Source of the DNA: Vibrio sp. HI00D65
GTDB taxonomy: Bacteria > Pseudomonadota > Gammaproteobacteria > Enterobacterales > Vibrionaceae
NCBI RefSeq assembly: GCF_001635455.1
Contig: NZ_LWEH01000025.1
Coordinates: forward strand, 1 to 64,000
DNA length: 64,000 nt
Direction of reading: 5' to 3'
The notes beneath the pieces were generated by a model. That model made no database searches and was not told the origin of the DNA. It saw only the letters and a list, made by a program, of their open reading frames with translations. A program made the translations under genes and the position numbers. Numbering within the stretch: position 1 is the stretch's first letter; each line of letters begins with the position of its first letter. This document shows, piece by piece, positions 53,410 through 62,477 of this stretch.

Positions 53410-53643
53410 TTTTCCACGCCGCATAGTCAATGGTTGTGGTTTGAGGGGGTATTGAGCGTAAGAAACCAAATTAGTTGGAAACTAGATATCAGCTCAAGAA
53501 ACCATGAGACGCATTGTTACCCTTAACTATACATAAAACTATAACTCGCACTTTTTATAAATACATACCGTAACAACTAGGCCATTTCTCACGTGCCGCA
53601 TACTCTCTGATGGACTTATTAAGGACAGATAAGAGAACCCACC

Positions 53644-55341
53644 ATGTTAAAAATCACATATTTGGCGACAGTATTGGGCTGCACTTTAGCAGCACAAAGT
53701 TATGCGTCTTTAAACATTCAACCCGATCCGCAAAACCCGAATGGTTACCTGATTGAGAAGTCGGCTTTACAAGCTGCTGAGCAAGTGAAAACCTCGGACC
53801 CTATGTACGCGATTTGGTCACAGGCACTACAAACTCGTTCGAACACCATCGTTGAAGCGATAGAACCCGGTTTATCTTCCAACCCTGAGAACGTAAAGCG
53901 AGTTGAGCGTGTATTCTCTCAATCTGAATGGAACTTCCTTACTCAGATGGCTGCACCAGAATACACTTACACACGTTTCCTACGTGCGATTGGTAAATTC
54001 CCTGCGTTCTGTGGAGAGTACACTGATGGCCGTGACTCTGACGCCATCTGTATGAAATCTATCATCACGTCTTTTGCTCACTTCTCTCAAGAGACAGGTG
54101 GTCACATCGCGATAGATAATACTTCTGATAACCCGTTGGCTTTAGAAGAGTGGCAGCAAGCTCTAGTACATGTTCGCGAAATGGGGTGGTCTGAAGGGCA
54201 AGAAGGTTACACAACAGGCTGTGGTCAGAACGATTGGCAAAATGCACGCTGGCCATGTGCGGCTGGACAGGGTTATTTCGGCCGTGGTGCAAAACAGCTT
54301 TCTTACCACTTTAACTACGGCGCTTTCTCTGAAGTAATGTTCGATGGTGATGCAACGGTTCTGCTGAATAATCCGGGCCTAGTTGCAGATTCTTGGTTGA
54401 ACTTGGCTTCCGCTATTTGGTTCTTCTTAACGCCACAATCACCGAAGCCAGCGATGCTGCATGTTATCGACCGTACTTGGACACCATCTCAACGTGAACT
54501 GGATGCGGGTATTGGTTATGGCTTTGGTACCACCATCAATGTAATCAACGGTGGTATTGAGTGTGGTGAACAGAATAAAGACAAGGGCCAACCGGTTAAC
54601 CGCATTCATTACTGGGAAGGGCTAGCGGCGCACTACCAGATCCCTGTTGAAGCAGACGAAAAGAATACCTGCTGGCAGCAAACGCCATACGGAAGCTTGA
54701 ACCTCAACGGCGCAACAGATGTGTTGTACACCAACTGGGATGGTAACTGGAAATACTACGCAGACCGTCCTGAAGGCTACTCATTTGAGTGTGAGTTAGT
54801 CGGCTTCCAAACGGCATACTCTGCATTAGTACCGGGCGATTACGAGAAGTGTGTAACCAACTTCTATGGATCTCATGCAAGTTGGCCTGAAGTGAAAGTG
54901 GTCGATAAGCTTGATCCGGTAGACCCTGGAACCGATCCCGGCGGTAACGGTTGGAGTGCGACTAAGGTTTACAACGCTGGTGACCAAGTGACTCACAATG
55001 GCGCAACTTATGAAGCGAAATGGTGGACACAAGGAGATGACCCTGCCAATGGTGGCCCTTGGAAACTAGTCGCAGGTGAGCCAACACCACCAGTTGTGAC
55101 AGATCCAACGCCTGTTGACCCTGCTCCGGTAGATCCTAGACCCGTTGAACCGCCTGTGACAGAGCCGCCAGTGGTTGTCGATCCATCTGAATTTATTAGG
55201 TGGCAAGTAGGTGTTAGCCAAGTGAGTAATGGCGATAAAGTGACGCATAACGGTAAGTGCTTCGTAGCTAAAAACGGCCCTGGCGTCTGGGAAAGCCCAG
55301 TTCAATCGAATTGGTTCTGGGATGAAATCAGCTGTAATTAA
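53644..55341 (+). CDS. secreted GH19 chitinase with CBM5/12-type domains
   Basis: A 565-aa secreted enzyme. A signal peptide (residues 1-21, VLGCTLAAQSYA) precedes a GH19 catalytic domain (about 60-420) with the general acid in FSQETGGHIA and the family block GYFGRGAKQLSYHFNYG. A ChtBD3/CBM5-type domain (WSATKVYNAGDQVTHNGATY, about 439-478), a Pro/Thr/Val-rich linker with PVDPAPVDP repeats, and a second, weaker CBM-like domain (about 519-563, VSNGDKVTHNGKCFVA) follow. It probably degrades chitin outside the cell. The 303-bp upstream gap shows no clear regulator site. Confidence 0.9.
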   Translation: MLKITYLATVLGCTLAAQSYASLNIQPDPQNPNGYLIEKSALQAAEQVKTSDPMYAIWSQALQTRSNTIVEAIEPGLSSNPENVKRVERVFSQSEWNFLTQMAAPEYTYTRFLRAIGKFPAFCGEYTDGRDSDAICMKSIITSFAHFSQETGGHIAIDNTSDNPLALEEWQQALVHVREMGWSEGQEGYTTGCGQNDWQNARWPCAAGQGYFGRGAKQLSYHFNYGAFSEVMFDGDATVLLNNPGLVADSWLNLASAIWFFLTPQSPKPAMLHVIDRTWTPSQRELDAGIGYGFGTTINVINGGIECGEQNKDKGQPVNRIHYWEGLAAHYQIPVEADEKNTCWQQTPYGSLNLNGATDVLYTNWDGNWKYYADRPEGYSFECELVGFQTAYSALVPGDYEKCVTNFYGSHASWPEVKVVDKLDPVDPGTDPGGNGWSATKVYNAGDQVTHNGATYEAKWWTQGDDPANGGPWKLVAGEPTPPVVTDPTPVDPAPVDPRPVEPPVTEPPVVVDPSEFIRWQVGVSQVSNGDKVTHNGKCFVAKNGPGVWESPVQSNWFWDEISCN

Positions 55342-55376
55342 TCGTTCAGCCAATTGAGTACCTTAACTGATTAATC

Positions 55377-55405
55377 AAAGCCGAAAGTGATTGCTTTCGG
55401 CTTTT
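55377..55405 (+). terminator. terminator of the chitinase gene
   Basis: AAGCCGAAAG / CTTTCGGCTT ten-bp stem with a 6-nt loop and a TTTTGCG tail. Confidence 0.9.
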
Positions 55406-55563
55406 GCGTTTCTGCTCTGCGTTCCTCGATCATCTAACGCAAAAATCCCTAGCTGAATGCTAATTTTTCATTTAGAGAATAAAGTCCTGTACAAATGCTT
55501 TTGGTGAATTTATATTCACTTTTAAAATTTATTTATTCTTTATTTTAGGGTTAAGATTTACCT

Positions 55564-57114
55564 ATGGAACAGACAGATATCACGTCGCTCATCCCCATTG
55601 TGATTACTTTGGTGTTGTCGTTGGCGACAAGGAATGTAGTGATTGGACTTTTTGCTGGCGTACTCAGTGGCGTTGCTATACTCACCGGAATGTTTAGTGA
55701 ACTAAACCCTCTTGATACCTTTGGAACCATGGTCAAAGACTACCTAGTGCCACAGCTTACTGATAGCTACAATGCTGGCGTCATTATGCTGTTGGTATTC
55801 ATCGGTGGCTTTGTTGCTTTGATGGAGAAGTCGGGTGGTGGTGTTGCGTTTGCCAAGCGTGTGACGGAGTGGGTCAGCAACAAGTGCCAAGCTAAGTTGT
55901 CTGCGTGGTTTGGAGGAATCGTGATATTTTTCTCTGACTTAGGTACTCCGTTAATTGTTGGCCCTGTCTTTCGCCCCCTTTTCGATAAACTGAAACTTTC
56001 TAGACAGAAGCTGGCATTTATCATCGACTCTACATCATCACCTGTCGCGATCCTTATCCCATTTATCGGGTGGGGCGTTTACATCATGAGCCTGATTCAA
56101 AAAGAGTTTACCGCCTTGAATGTCAACATGTCTGACTGGGATGCCTTTATCGGTGCGATTCCTTTCCAGTTCTACGCATTCTTAGCAATTTTCATCGTTC
56201 CTTTGGTTTCTGTTAAAGGTTTAGACTTCGGACCAATGGCAAAAGCTGAACGTGATTGCCAAGCGGGAATCAACCTAGGCGTGAACAGCGAATCACTCAA
56301 TCCTTTCTCGCATAAAAATGCAAAGGCATCTTTTGTTTGGGCACCATTATTAGTGATGCTCATGGTATTGTGTGCCATGTTAGTTCCACAAGGTTTTCCA
56401 TTTCAAAAGGTCGCAGGCTCATCATTCAGAGCAGCACTGTCTTCAGCTTATTTCTTTGCCGCGATTACCTTGATCTCGCTGATGGCTTACTACGGCGTGA
56501 GAAAACTGTCGGATAGCGTTTCTGTGTATCTAAAAGGCATGGGTAACATGATGCCGGTTGCAATTATTTTGGTACTGGCGTGGGCATTAAGCACGATTGG
56601 TAAAGAGTTAGGCGCGGCGGCTTATATTGCAGAACAAGCGCAAAGCGGTTTCCCTTACTGGTTAGTGCCTGCAGTAGCCTTTTTACTCTCGGCTATTATC
56701 TCATTCGCTACGGGTTCGTCATGGGGAACCTTTGCCATCATGATGCCGTTGGTTATTCCAACCGCGATTGCAATTGATGCACCGCTGTTAGTTGCGATTG
56801 GTGCGGTGCTTTCTGGTGGCCTGTTTGGTGATCACTGCTCACCGATCTCTGAAACCACCATCCTCTCTTCAACAGGTGCAGGGTGTGATCAGTTTGAGCA
56901 CTTTAAGACGCAATTACCTTACGCATTAATGAACGGTTGTATTGCTTTAGTGAGCTTTGTTGTCGCAGGCTTAACTGGTAGCTCGTTGGTCGTGTTAGGT
57001 GCGCTTATCGCCCAACTGGTTGTAGTAACATTGCTAGCCAAGCGCGACGCGAGTAAGAATGCATCTTCAGAAGTTCAATCTAAAGTGTCTGAATCTAAAC
57101 CACAACAAGCGTAA
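55564..57114 (+). CDS. NhaC-family Na+/H+ antiporter-type transporter
   Basis: A 516-aa inner-membrane protein with about 12 hydrophobic segments. The conserved motifs of the Na_H_antiporter (NhaC) family are present: FFSDLGTPLIVGPVFRPL, SSPVAILIPFIGWG and GLFGDHCSPISETTILSS. The real substrate could be sodium or an organic ion such as malate or lactate in exchange for sodium or protons; the family is mixed. The ATG has a fair upstream AGGG. No partner gene is adjacent. Confidence 0.82.
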   Translation: MEQTDITSLIPIVITLVLSLATRNVVIGLFAGVLSGVAILTGMFSELNPLDTFGTMVKDYLVPQLTDSYNAGVIMLLVFIGGFVALMEKSGGGVAFAKRVTEWVSNKCQAKLSAWFGGIVIFFSDLGTPLIVGPVFRPLFDKLKLSRQKLAFIIDSTSSPVAILIPFIGWGVYIMSLIQKEFTALNVNMSDWDAFIGAIPFQFYAFLAIFIVPLVSVKGLDFGPMAKAERDCQAGINLGVNSESLNPFSHKNAKASFVWAPLLVMLMVLCAMLVPQGFPFQKVAGSSFRAALSSAYFFAAITLISLMAYYGVRKLSDSVSVYLKGMGNMMPVAIILVLAWALSTIGKELGAAAYIAEQAQSGFPYWLVPAVAFLLSAIISFATGSSWGTFAIMMPLVIPTAIAIDAPLLVAIGAVLSGGLFGDHCSPISETTILSSTGAGCDQFEHFKTQLPYALMNGCIALVSFVVAGLTGSSLVVLGALIAQLVVVTLLAKRDASKNASSEVQSKVSESKPQQA

Positions 57115-57145
57115 TTTAAGATTTCAACTGAGAGACTAGATACAG

Positions 57146-57263
57146 GATGCGAGTAAACGATTATCGAAGAGCTCGCTCTCTATTGTCTTAGTTTGATGCT
57201 AAGGACTATCGCTTACTCAAATCTGGATACTCTTTTCTCATCCCGAATCTCGTTACTCGCATC
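57146..57263. repeat. 118-bp inverted-repeat element
   Basis: Perfect 11-bp inverted arms GATGCGAGTAA (57146-57156) and TTACTCGCATC (57253-57263) frame a non-coding segment in the gap between the NhaC-type gene and satP. Sequence next to the right arm (CGAATCTCG) matches the tandem repeat unit at 27061. No coding capacity is seen. Confidence 0.65.
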
Positions 57264-57466
57264 TTTTTATAGCGTGATAGTGAATTCTCAACGCATAGTT
57301 ACTATGAATATAAATTGCCAAAACCAAATCAAAATCTCAATAGGATCATTTCAACAACCTTAGTTTTCGATAACTGGATTATCCCAAAAGCGATTTATCA
57401 ATTAAAATTTTATTACAATTTTTATTGGTTTTTTTTAACCCCCTATTTGATAAAGGTAAATTCGCA

Positions 57467-58060
57467 ATGTCGACCAAACTAGCTAACCCAGCGCCGTTAG
57501 GCTTAATGGGTTTCGGTATGACCACTATTCTTCTTAATATCCACAATGCAGGTTTCTTTCCATTAGATTCAATGATCCTTGCGATGGGTATTTTTTACGG
57601 TGGTTTAAGCCAAGTTATCGTTGGCACAATGTGCTTCAAACGTGGTGACACGTTCGGTACAACTGCATTTACCTCTTACGGCCTATTCTGGTTGACTCTT
57701 GTTGGTCTAATAGTAATGCCTAAAATGGGCCTACCAGCAAGCCCAGCAGCATTCATGGGTTGGTACCTACTTCTATGGGGCATCTTTACAGGCTTCATGT
57801 TCATCGGTTCTCTATGCTACCCAGTAGCGAAGCAAGTAGTATTCGGTTCACTAACTATCTTGTTCTTCCTGCTTGCAGCTCGTGATTTCACTGGTAACCA
57901 ACTGATCGGTACTATCGCTGGTTTCGAAGGTATCTTCTGTGGCGCTTCTGCTATCTACTTCGCAATGGCACAAGTAATCAACAACGAATACGGCCGCACA
58001 GTACTGCCAATCGGTGAGAAGAAAGCACCTCAAATGGCAACACAAGAAATCGCTGCATAA
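57467..58060 (+). CDS. satP: acetate/succinate uptake transporter (SatP/GPR1/FUN34 family)
   Basis: A 197-aa inner-membrane protein with six hydrophobic segments and the family signature [14 protein letters not shown] near the N-terminus, as in E. coli SatP (188 aa), which takes up acetate and succinate with protons. ATG 57467 is chosen because it follows AAAGGTAAA and begins the family N-terminus; an upstream ATG-like start at 57425 would add a non-family extension. Confidence 0.92.
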   Translation: MSTKLANPAPLGLMGFGMTTILLNIHNAGFFPLDSMILAMGIFYGGLSQVIVGTMCFKRGDTFGTTAFTSYGLFWLTLVGLIVMPKMGLPASPAAFMGWYLLLWGIFTGFMFIGSLCYPVAKQVVFGSLTILFFLLAARDFTGNQLIGTIAGFEGIFCGASAIYFAMAQVINNEYGRTVLPIGEKKAPQMATQEIAA

Positions 58061-58082
58061 TCTCGCGTTTCTTAGACATATA

Positions 58083-58114
58083 AAAAAAGGGTTAGCCATG
58101 GCTAACCCTTTTTT
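58083..58114. terminator. bidirectional terminator between satP and the symporter gene
   Basis: A perfect palindrome, AAAAAAGGGTTAGCC with its exact complement, with A and T tracts on the two sides, between convergent genes. Confidence 0.95.
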
Positions 58115-58179
58115 GCATTTGCTCTAAAGAAAAACAAAATCTAGAGCAACTTATCGTTCAAAAGCTGTAATTGAAAGCC

Positions 58180-59727
58180 TTACGCTGAAGGCTGTTCTAC
58201 TGGCTTGCTATCTGCCACTTCAGCTTCTGGCGACTTACCCGTCTTACGCTTGTACTTCTCTTCCCAGTAAGTTGCACCTTTGATGCCTAGTTTTACAGGG
58301 TTGAATGTGTACTCGGTTACGCCTTTACTCTGTTGCTCCTCGTAGTCAGCCAAAGCGTTAAGCGCAGGCTTAGAGATGAAGAAGATGATCAGAATACCAA
58401 CGATGTTTAACCACGCCATTAAGCCTACGCCAACGTCACCCATTGCCCATGCAAGGTTCGCTGCTTTGACCGTGCCGTAGAAAACCGCAGCGATCATGAT
58501 AAGTTTAAGCGCAAACATCATCCCTGGGATTTTTATGGTGCGTCGCAGGTAAGCAATGTTCGTTTCTGCAATGTAGTAGTAAGCAAGAATTGTTGTAAAT
58601 GCGAAGAAGAATAAAGCAAATGCGATGAATGGTTTACCAACACCCGGTAGTGCACTTTCAATCGCTAGCTGTGTAAATACAGGACCATTCGCGCTCACGT
58701 TTTCAGCAAGGTTTTGCACAAGGAATACACCCTCAGTCCCGCCATGTACATTGTAAGCGCCAGTAATGATGATCATGAATGCCGTAGCAGAACAAACCAG
58801 CAGTGTATCGATATAGATAGAGAATGATTGAACCAAGCCTTGCTGAGCTGGGTGATCAACACTTGCTGCTGCTGCGGCGTGGGGACCTGTACCTTGACCC
58901 GCTTCGTTTGAGTAAACACCACGTTTTACACCCCAACCAATCGCAGCGCCGAAGCCAGCCATAGGTGTGAATGCATCACCAACAATCATAGAGAACACAA
59001 CAGGTACTTGGTCAATATTGAGTAGGATGATAATGAAGGCGATGATGATGTAAGCCAATGCCATGAATGGAACAACGATTTGCGTGAAGTTCGCAATACG
59101 CTTAACGCCACCAAAGATGATGAAACCAAGGATAATTGAGACAACGGTACCAGTGAAGATTTTAGCGAAGCTGAATGTACCGACAGCTGTTTCTATCATT
59201 GCACCTGAACCAAATGCAGCTTCTACCGCATTGCCAATGCTGTTTGACTGGACACCTGGGAGTAAAATACCACAAGCAAAAATCGTCGCGATTGCAAAGA
59301 TCCATGCGTACCACTTCTGACCCATCGCTTTCTCGATGTAGTAAGCCGGGCCACCACGGAACTGACCTTCGTCCTCTTCTTTGTAGATTTGCGCTAGCGT
59401 TGATTCTGCAAACGCAGTCGCAGCACCAAAGAAGGCTACAACCCACATCCAGAATACTGCACCAGGACCACCGAAACCGATAGCTGCAGCAACACCTGCA
59501 ATGTTGCCAGTACCTACACGGCCAGATAACGAAACAGCAAGTGCTTGGAAAGAGGAGATACCTTTAGTAGAGCTTTTACCTGATAATAATAAGCGCCACA
59601 TTTCGAAAAAATGACGGATTTGTACAAATCGAGTCATGACCGAGTAGAACAAGCCTGCGCCTAAACATAGATAGATAAGCACTGGGCTCCAGATTATTCC
59701 ATTCAAAAAATCAACGAATGACTGCAT
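58180..59727 (-). CDS. sodium:amino acid symporter (AGCS family)
   Basis: A 515-aa inner-membrane carrier with about 11 membrane segments. The AGCS blocks are visible: SGRVGTGNIAGVAAAIGFGGPGA (in two pieces, about residues 66-90), the FRGGPAYYIEKAM loop and VYSNEAGQGTGPHAAAA. Members import alanine, glycine or glutamine with sodium. ATG 59727 is chosen because AGGGA lies ten bases before it; the longer frame starting at 59775 adds a polar extension. It ends in a Lys/Glu-rich cytoplasmic tail. Confidence 0.92.
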   Translation of the reverse strand: MQSFVDFLNGIIWSPVLIYLCLGAGLFYSVMTRFVQIRHFFEMWRLLLSGKSSTKGISSFQALAVSLSGRVGTGNIAGVAAAIGFGGPGAVFWMWVVAFFGAATAFAESTLAQIYKEEDEGQFRGGPAYYIEKAMGQKWYAWIFAIATIFACGILLPGVQSNSIGNAVEAAFGSGAMIETAVGTFSFAKIFTGTVVSIILGFIIFGGVKRIANFTQIVVPFMALAYIIIAFIIILLNIDQVPVVFSMIVGDAFTPMAGFGAAIGWGVKRGVYSNEAGQGTGPHAAAAASVDHPAQQGLVQSFSIYIDTLLVCSATAFMIIITGAYNVHGGTEGVFLVQNLAENVSANGPVFTQLAIESALPGVGKPFIAFALFFFAFTTILAYYYIAETNIAYLRRTIKIPGMMFALKLIMIAAVFYGTVKAANLAWAMGDVGVGLMAWLNIVGILIIFFISKPALNALADYEEQQSKGVTEYTFNPVKLGIKGATYWEEKYKRKTGKSPEAEVADSKPVEQPSA

Positions 59728-60304
59728 GAGTTTTTTCCCTGTTAGTTTTACTTGTGATTGTTTTTCGAACAACACAATACTTCACTTGTAACTCAATTGT
59801 TAAACTATTTATCTATGGGTTAAGATTACTGTGATACAAAGCAACTTCTTGGTAGTAATTGTTAATTTTTATCGCTTTTTATGATGGGGTGAGTTGATTT
59901 TTTTGATGCAACTGTATGTTTTTCTTTGTATTCATAGATGTGTTGAAAGAGTGATTGCTCTATATCTTATGTCAATCATTACTGGGTCGGGGTTGAAAGA
60001 AGCGCAATAAAATGGGTGGGTATTCTGTGACTGGCTTACATCAAAAGCTATGTGTGGTTAGTTCTTATGTTGCATTAAAGTTACGAATGAGTGCGTCGGG
60101 TTAGGACTTTTTTGATTGCTGAACAATCAAGCAATCAGGGCAAGATAGGTGAAGGTGACCGTTGTTTACTGCTATTTCTCAGCTGTACTAGGCTGCGTTC
60201 ACTTTTCAAGACAAACGTCAGCCTAGTAAATGATGAATAACGATAGTGGTAATCGTGAAGGTTTTGGGAGAGGCCTAATTAGAGCTTAATCATTTTGAAG
60301 CGAA
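59728..60304. other. 577-bp gene-free stretch with a long hairpin
   Basis: No coding region is credible here. It contains the symporter promoter region and, at 60187-60227, a long hairpin: ACTAGGCTG-CGTT pairs with AACG-T-CAGCCTAGT (13 bp, one bulged base). A second small hairpin GATTGCT/AGCAATC lies at about 60113-60135. Neither is followed by a T tract, so they do not look like terminators. Confidence 0.5.
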
Positions 60305-61072
60305 TTACCGAGCAGAAGAACGGTCGGAATCAAGCTCAGAGTTTTGTTGTGATTCCCATCTAGCGACTTCAGCATCAAGCTCTGCAATCTTCTCAGCCAT
60401 TAACGCATGGCAGTGATTCGCCAGTTCTCTTGCGTCACTCAGCTTGTATCCAGATACATCAATAGGCTCAAGCATTTCGGTAATCACAATGCCGTTGTTT
60501 AGTCGGTTAAAGTCGATTTTGTTGTGAGTGGTGCTCGTGCACATCGGGGTGATAGGTACACCCGCCTCAATCGCCATTCGGAAAGCGCCCGTTTTGAACG
60601 GCAATAGCCCGCGCCCTTTACTACGTGTTCCCTCTGGGTAAACCCACACAGAAAGGTCTCGTTGATGAATCGCTTCTGCCACTTGTTTGATCGTATCGCG
60701 CGCTTTCGACTTGTCTTCACGGTTGATCAGAATGTTCCCCGTGATCCAATACAGTAGGCCAAAGAAAGGCACTATCAATAAATCACGCTTACCCAAAGAA
60801 ACGGTACGCGGCCTTAACATTCCTGGGTCAGTGACAAAATCCAACACGCTTTGGTGGTTGGAGATATACACGCTCTTTTCTGGTGTGGGTGCATTCTCTA
60901 GACCACGCTGCACCAGTTTTACACCAAGGATCTTCTGTAATTGGTTGAACCAACGACAAAAAAAGTACACATGCTTAGGGTTCTTGGGGCTAAACAAGCA
61001 GTAAACAAAAGCAAATAACGTGGTGAAAATAATAAACACCGTAGCCAAGATAATACGAAGAACAGAAAGCAA
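60305..61072 (-). CDS. plsC: 1-acyl-sn-glycerol-3-phosphate acyltransferase (PlsC-like)
   Basis: A 255-aa membrane acyltransferase that forms phosphatidic acid from lysophosphatidic acid. The NHQSVLD motif (catalytic H-x-x-x-x-D), the FPEGTRS-type block VYPEGTRSKG and GVPITPM are intact, with N-terminal membrane segments. The TTG at 61072 is preferred as start: AAGGAGT lies just upstream of it and LLSVLRIILATVF aligns with the E. coli PlsC N-terminus (MLYIFRLII). A GTG six codons earlier would put this Shine-Dalgarno sequence inside the gene. A second, distant plsC elsewhere in the genome is possible. Confidence 0.9.
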   Translation of the reverse strand: MLSVLRIILATVFIIFTTLFAFVYCLFSPKNPKHVYFFCRWFNQLQKILGVKLVQRGLENAPTPEKSVYISNHQSVLDFVTDPGMLRPRTVSLGKRDLLIVPFFGLLYWITGNILINREDKSKARDTIKQVAEAIHQRDLSVWVYPEGTRSKGRGLLPFKTGAFRMAIEAGVPITPMCTSTTHNKIDFNRLNNGIVITEMLEPIDVSGYKLSDARELANHCHALMAEKIAELDAEVARWESQQNSELDSDRSSAR

Positions 61073-61239
61073 AATTGACTCCTTACTCACTACAAGAGTG
61101 CAGTGATTAAATAGTTTCAGGTATTTGAAGTCTTCACTCTATTTAACTGAAATGCAACAATTAACTGTGTGAGACGTCTTTTTTTAGATCTTTATATAAA
61201 ACAATGACTAACAAGCAGTCTAGGAGGGGGTTACCGAGC

Positions 61240-62208
61240 TTACATGTGTTCACTGGTACCTGCTTCTGATGGCCAATATTGCTTATTAGGATCAGACTTG
61301 TTTACCCATTCAGGGTTTTGACGGGCTTGTACATAAAGTTGTAGGCCATTATAAGACATAAAAGCCGCAGGACCGCCAAGATGTTCGAAATAGTCAAAAT
61401 AATCATCTTCAAGCGTGCATAAATGCGCTAAATCTTTGACCTTGTTCGCCAGTGCCCATTGAATCGCAAACACTGGAGCCGTTGAGCCTGCAATCGATAT
61501 TTCTTCAATATTGGGGTTAAACATCGCATTAGCCTGTTCCAGTAGAATTTCTTGTTGCTCAGATTCTTGCAGCAGCACCTCATCGATGATCGCCAAACGC
61601 TTGGTATTTGAGATATTCTTATTCAGCTTTGCAATTCTCAGTGCGTAGCTAAATCTTTCTGATGACACAATATTGACCAGTTCAGACAGCAGTTCTTTGT
61701 CTACCCCTGCAGCCTTGGTGAAATAATCGATACAAGAATGGAGTGAAGCATAACGAGTGCCTTCAAACTCAAAGCCACTGGTTTCGTCGAAGGCCTCAAT
61801 GGCAATGTTATCAAGCGACAAAGGCCAGCCTTGATACTCGACTCGTTGCTTGGCTATTTGATACATCTTCCAAGCGCTGCGCCCAAAGCCACCAAGTGTC
61901 GCGCCCGTAAATTCACTGTCTATCAGCTCTTGCTCTGTCCAGTTCTCACCAATACCTAAGTGCTTGGCATACTTATCAATGAGCGCATGCTTTATCTGGT
62001 CGCGCACCGCCCAAATCGAAGTTAGGTCTTTGGCATATTTCACACGCGCGCACTCTTTACACGCTGGCAGTGCTATCGGCGCATGACCAACCTTGGCAAA
62101 AAGCGAAGCGGTTTTAGGAAACTCAACTGTGTGATTAGAAGGCTCACCACAAAACCAACAGGTGTGGCGTAGGTTGAATGGGATGTCTATGTAGGGGTAT
62201 TGAGTCAT
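61240..62208 (-). CDS. Cys-rich protein of unknown function
   Basis: A 322-aa soluble protein that I do not recognise. Near the N-terminus two Cys pairs, CWFCGEPSNH and LPACKECARVK, could form a zinc-binding treble-clef or ribbon, as often seen in HNH or nucleic-acid binding proteins. The rest is helical without motifs I can name. ATG 62208 (MTQYPYIDIPF) is chosen; an ATG at 62244 adds 12 residues. It is divergent from the methyltransferase-HNH gene with 269 bp between, and downstream of it on the same strand lies plsC. Confidence 0.75.
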   Translation of the reverse strand: MTQYPYIDIPFNLRHTCWFCGEPSNHTVEFPKTASLFAKVGHAPIALPACKECARVKYAKDLTSIWAVRDQIKHALIDKYAKHLGIGENWTEQELIDSEFTGATLGGFGRSAWKMYQIAKQRVEYQGWPLSLDNIAIEAFDETSGFEFEGTRYASLHSCIDYFTKAAGVDKELLSELVNIVSSERFSYALRIAKLNKNISNTKRLAIIDEVLLQESEQQEILLEQANAMFNPNIEEISIAGSTAPVFAIQWALANKVKDLAHLCTLEDDYFDYFEHLGGPAAFMSYNGLQLYVQARQNPEWVNKSDPNKQYWPSEAGTSEHM

Positions 62209-62477
62209 TGAACGTCTATCGCTGAGTGTTGAGGTTGGGAGCATTCCGGTAAAACAATTATCTCTGTTCGGGTGTCGCCTTGCATCTGGTTTGTTTCACT
62301 TTTCCACCGAGTTTGATTTTAGGCGCTTGTTATTAGAATGGGTTGGTGGAGATATGTTTATATAAAACAGCGACTAATGATGAATGTGGATGGGAGTGGC
62401 TGAACCGATATGTGCAGCTAGTAATCTTGTTAGGTCACTATTACTATGGAGTTAGACTCCTTACTCCGATAGCGCAT

